From the NCBI GenBank assembly GCA_024637315.1, contig JAGXFH010000050.1:62001-126000 (forward strand): 64,000 nucleotides of DNA. Reading direction: 5' to 3'. This document shows positions 62,225 to 64,000 of the stretch, piece after piece. Within the stretch, counting starts at the first letter, position 1; each line of letters begins with the position of its first letter. Both the position numbers and the translations under genes were made by a program. This stretch comes from Brevirhabdus sp. (lineage in GTDB: Bacteria; Pseudomonadota; Alphaproteobacteria; Rhodobacterales; Rhodobacteraceae). The notes beneath the pieces are model-generated. The model was not told the origin of the DNA, did no database searches, and saw only the letters and a program-made list of their open reading frames with translations.

Positions 62225-63604
62225 ATGCCGACCACCCTCAAGTGCATCTCTCCGATCGACGGCTCGATCTATGCCGAGCGTCCCACCCTCGGCCTCGATC
62301 AGGCCACCGCCGCCGTCACCCGCGCCAGCCGCGCGCAAGCCGCCTGGGCCGACCTGCCGCTGGCCGAACGGATCAGCCGGGTGATGATCGCGCGCGAGAA
62401 GATCGGCGAAATGAATGACCAGATCGTCACCGAACTCGCCTGGCAAATGGGCCGTCCGGTCCGCTATGGCGGCGAATTCGGCGGCTTCAGCGAACGCACC
62501 ACCTATATGGCCGAGATCGCCGAAGACGCGCTGGCCGATGTGACGATCGAGGACAGCGCCAGGTTTCGCCGCTTCATCCGCCGGGTACCGCACGGGCTGG
62601 TGCTGGTGATCGCGCCCTGGAACTATCCCTACATGACCGCGATCAATACCGTGGCCCCGGCGCTCATCGCGGGCAATGCAGTGATGCTGAAGCACGCCAG
62701 CCAGACCCCCCTGGTCGGCGAACGGCTGGCCGGGGCCTTCGACGCGGCGGGCATCCCCGAAGACGTGTTCCAGAACGTCTTTCTCGACCACGATACGACC
62801 TCGCACCTCATCGCCGCCAAGTCCTTTGGCTTTGTCAACTTCACCGGCTCTGTCGGCGGCGGTCGCGCCATCGAACGGGCCGCCGCCGGAACTTTCACCG
62901 GTCTCGGGCTGGAACTTGGCGGCAAGGATCCGGGCTATGTCATGGACGATGCCGATCTCGACGCCGCCGCCGAAACCCTGATGGATGGCGCGATGTTCAA
63001 TTCGGGCCAGTGCTGCTGCGGGATCGAGCGGGTCTATGTCATCGAAAAGCACTTCGACGCCTTCGTCGAAAAATGCGTCGCCATCGTCTCGAAATCGAAA
63101 CTCGGCAACCCGCTGGACCCGGAAACCACGCTAGGCCCGATGGCCAACATCCGCTTCGCCGAAGAGGTCCGCAAACAGACCGCCGAGGCCGTGGCGGCAG
63201 GCGCCAGGCCGCTGATCGACGCCAAGCTCTTTCCCGAAGACGGCGGCACCTACCTGATGCCGCAGATCCTGGTCAACGTCGATCACTCGATGCGCGTCAT
63301 GCGCGATGAGTCGTTCGGCCCGGTCGTCGGCATCATGCCGGTCAAATCCGACGAGGAAGCGATGCGGTTGATGAATGACAGCGAGTTCGGCCTTACCGCC
63401 TCGCTCTGGACCGCCGATGCGGACCGCGCCGAACGCATCGGCAACCAGATCGAGACCGGCACCGTCTTCATGAACCGCTGCGATTATCTGGACCCGGCGC
63501 TCTGCTGGACCGGCTGCAAGAATACCGGGCGCGGCGGCGGCCTGTCGGCCATCGGCTACCACAACCTGACGCGCCCGAAATCCTATCACCTCAAGAAAGC
63601 CTGA
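62225..63604 (+). CDS. Aldehyde dehydrogenase family protein
   Basis: 459 residues. Catalytic Glu230 (LGLELGGKDPG) and Cys264 in SGQCCCGIERV, where three Cys occur in a row. NAD site at FTGSVGGGRAIE and PWNYPYM. The coenzyme-binding KPS/E is KHASQTP (K156-H157), a variant shared by a subgroup. Would oxidise the aldehyde made by the next gene's product, giving an acid. Starts two bases after the GS-like gene. Confidence 0.93.
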   Translation: MPTTLKCISPIDGSIYAERPTLGLDQATAAVTRASRAQAAWADLPLAERISRVMIAREKIGEMNDQIVTELAWQMGRPVRYGGEFGGFSERTTYMAEIAEDALADVTIEDSARFRRFIRRVPHGLVLVIAPWNYPYMTAINTVAPALIAGNAVMLKHASQTPLVGERLAGAFDAAGIPEDVFQNVFLDHDTTSHLIAAKSFGFVNFTGSVGGGRAIERAAAGTFTGLGLELGGKDPGYVMDDADLDAAAETLMDGAMFNSGQCCCGIERVYVIEKHFDAFVEKCVAIVSKSKLGNPLDPETTLGPMANIRFAEEVRKQTAEAVAAGARPLIDAKLFPEDGGTYLMPQILVNVDHSMRVMRDESFGPVVGIMPVKSDEEAMRLMNDSEFGLTASLWTADADRAERIGNQIETGTVFMNRCDYLDPALCWTGCKNTGRGGGLSAIGYHNLTRPKSYHLKKA

Positions 63605-63606
63605 CC

Positions 63607-64000
63607 ATGACCCCCACCGCCAACTGGTCCTATCCCACCGCGATCCGCTTTGGCGCGGGCCGCATCGCCGAACTGGCCGACGCGTGCAAGGCCGCGGGCA
63701 TCGGCAATCCCCTGCTGGTGACCGATCGCGGTCTTGCCGCCTTGCCGATCACCGAGCAGGCGCTTGATTGGCTGGACGCGGCCGGGCTTGGCCGCGCGCT
63801 CTTTTCCGAGGTCGATCCGAACCCGAACGAAAAGAACGTCGCGGCAGGCGTCAAGGCGTTCAAGGATGGCGGCCACGATGGAGTGGTGGCCTTCGGCGGC
63901 GGCTCCGGCCTCGATCTGGGCAAGGCGGTCGCGTTCATGACCGGCCAGAGCCGACCGATCTGGGATTTCGAGGATGTCGGCGACTGGTGGACCCGCGCCG
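63607..64000 (+). CDS. Iron-containing alcohol dehydrogenase (partial, 3' end outside window)
   Basis: First 131 residues only. WSYPTAIRFGAGRIAELADACK at the N-terminus and VVAFGGGSGLDLGKAVAFM, the NAD-binding motif of group III Fe-dependent alcohol dehydrogenases. The iron-binding His and Asp lie beyond the edge. Probably oxidises the alcohol carried by the gamma-glutamylated substrate. Starts two bases after the ALDH stop. Confidence 0.92.
   Translation, partial: MTPTANWSYPTAIRFGAGRIAELADACKAAGIGNPLLVTDRGLAALPITEQALDWLDAAGLGRALFSEVDPNPNEKNVAAGVKAFKDGGHDGVVAFGGGSGLDLGKAVAFMTGQSRPIWDFEDVGDWWTRA

Overview
The window is high-GC bacterial chromosome with almost no unused DNA. Gene content and order point to a Rhodobacteraceae (Rhodobacterales, Alphaproteobacteria) genome: ffh, two GNAT genes, a chorismate mutase, rpsP, rimM, trmD, rplS and rpmE in one run; atpI-atpB; a long PutA without a DNA-binding N-terminus beside an Lrp-type putR; several TRAP transporters; and a gene pair resembling the head-spike genes of the Rhodobacter capsulatus gene transfer agent. 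No rRNA, tRNA, CRISPR array, insertion sequence or complete prophage was seen. Genus cannot be decided from the sequence alone.

Layout. 1-5015: start of the ATP synthase F0 operon (minus strand), an ArsR regulator with a palindrome upstream, a UspA protein, a DMT exporter with its LysR regulator, and a small glycosyltransferase. 5422-12256: the SRP/ribosome/tRNA-modification run, including two small genes (9002-9145 and 9739-9900) and an inserted sulfotransferase-like gene. 12541-15880: a secreted protein made of three repeats, the GTA-like spike pair, and a nucleotide-sugar epimerase. 15940-23118: putA/putR and the zinc regulon (znuB, znuC, zur divergent from znuA, with a Zur box between). 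23180-29702: lactonase, aldose epimerase and MDR oxidoreductase in an overlapping trio, then a fused 5-oxoprolinase. 29823-33412: an accessory patch with a sulfotransferase, a glycosyltransferase with a frameshift near its start, a Hint-type protein and AT-richer non-coding DNA.

33547-42898 is a galactoside module. It has an ABC importer, an IclR regulator, an SDR dehydrogenase, KDGal kinase, KDPGal aldolase and a GH42 beta-galactosidase, consistent with an oxidative De Ley-Doudoroff route. No galactonate dehydratase lies in the window. The lactonase and mutarotase at 23-25 kb could supply missing steps.

43423-55919 is one same-strand run: TAXI-TRAP importer with a UspA partner, a CN hydrolase, a 913-residue Orn/Lys/Arg decarboxylase-like PLP enzyme, an ATP-grasp enzyme, a C45 self-processing acyltransferase/hydrolase, a class III aminotransferase and a type II dehydroquinase. 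I cannot name a described pathway for this set; it is the best candidate here for an undescribed metabolic system. 56053-64000 follows with a divergent RpiR regulator, an N-formylglutamate amidohydrolase-family enzyme, a tripartite TRAP importer, a glutamine-synthetase-like ligase, an aldehyde dehydrogenase and a truncated iron-dependent alcohol dehydrogenase. This looks like gamma-glutamylation-dependent breakdown of an amino alcohol or amine.

Small-scale structure also stands out: two unrelated 27-bp tandem duplications each containing a stem-loop, a 23-nt sequence repeated just after two stop codons, a ~100-nt inverted repeat after aroQ, and stem-loops directly downstream of each transporter binding-protein gene.
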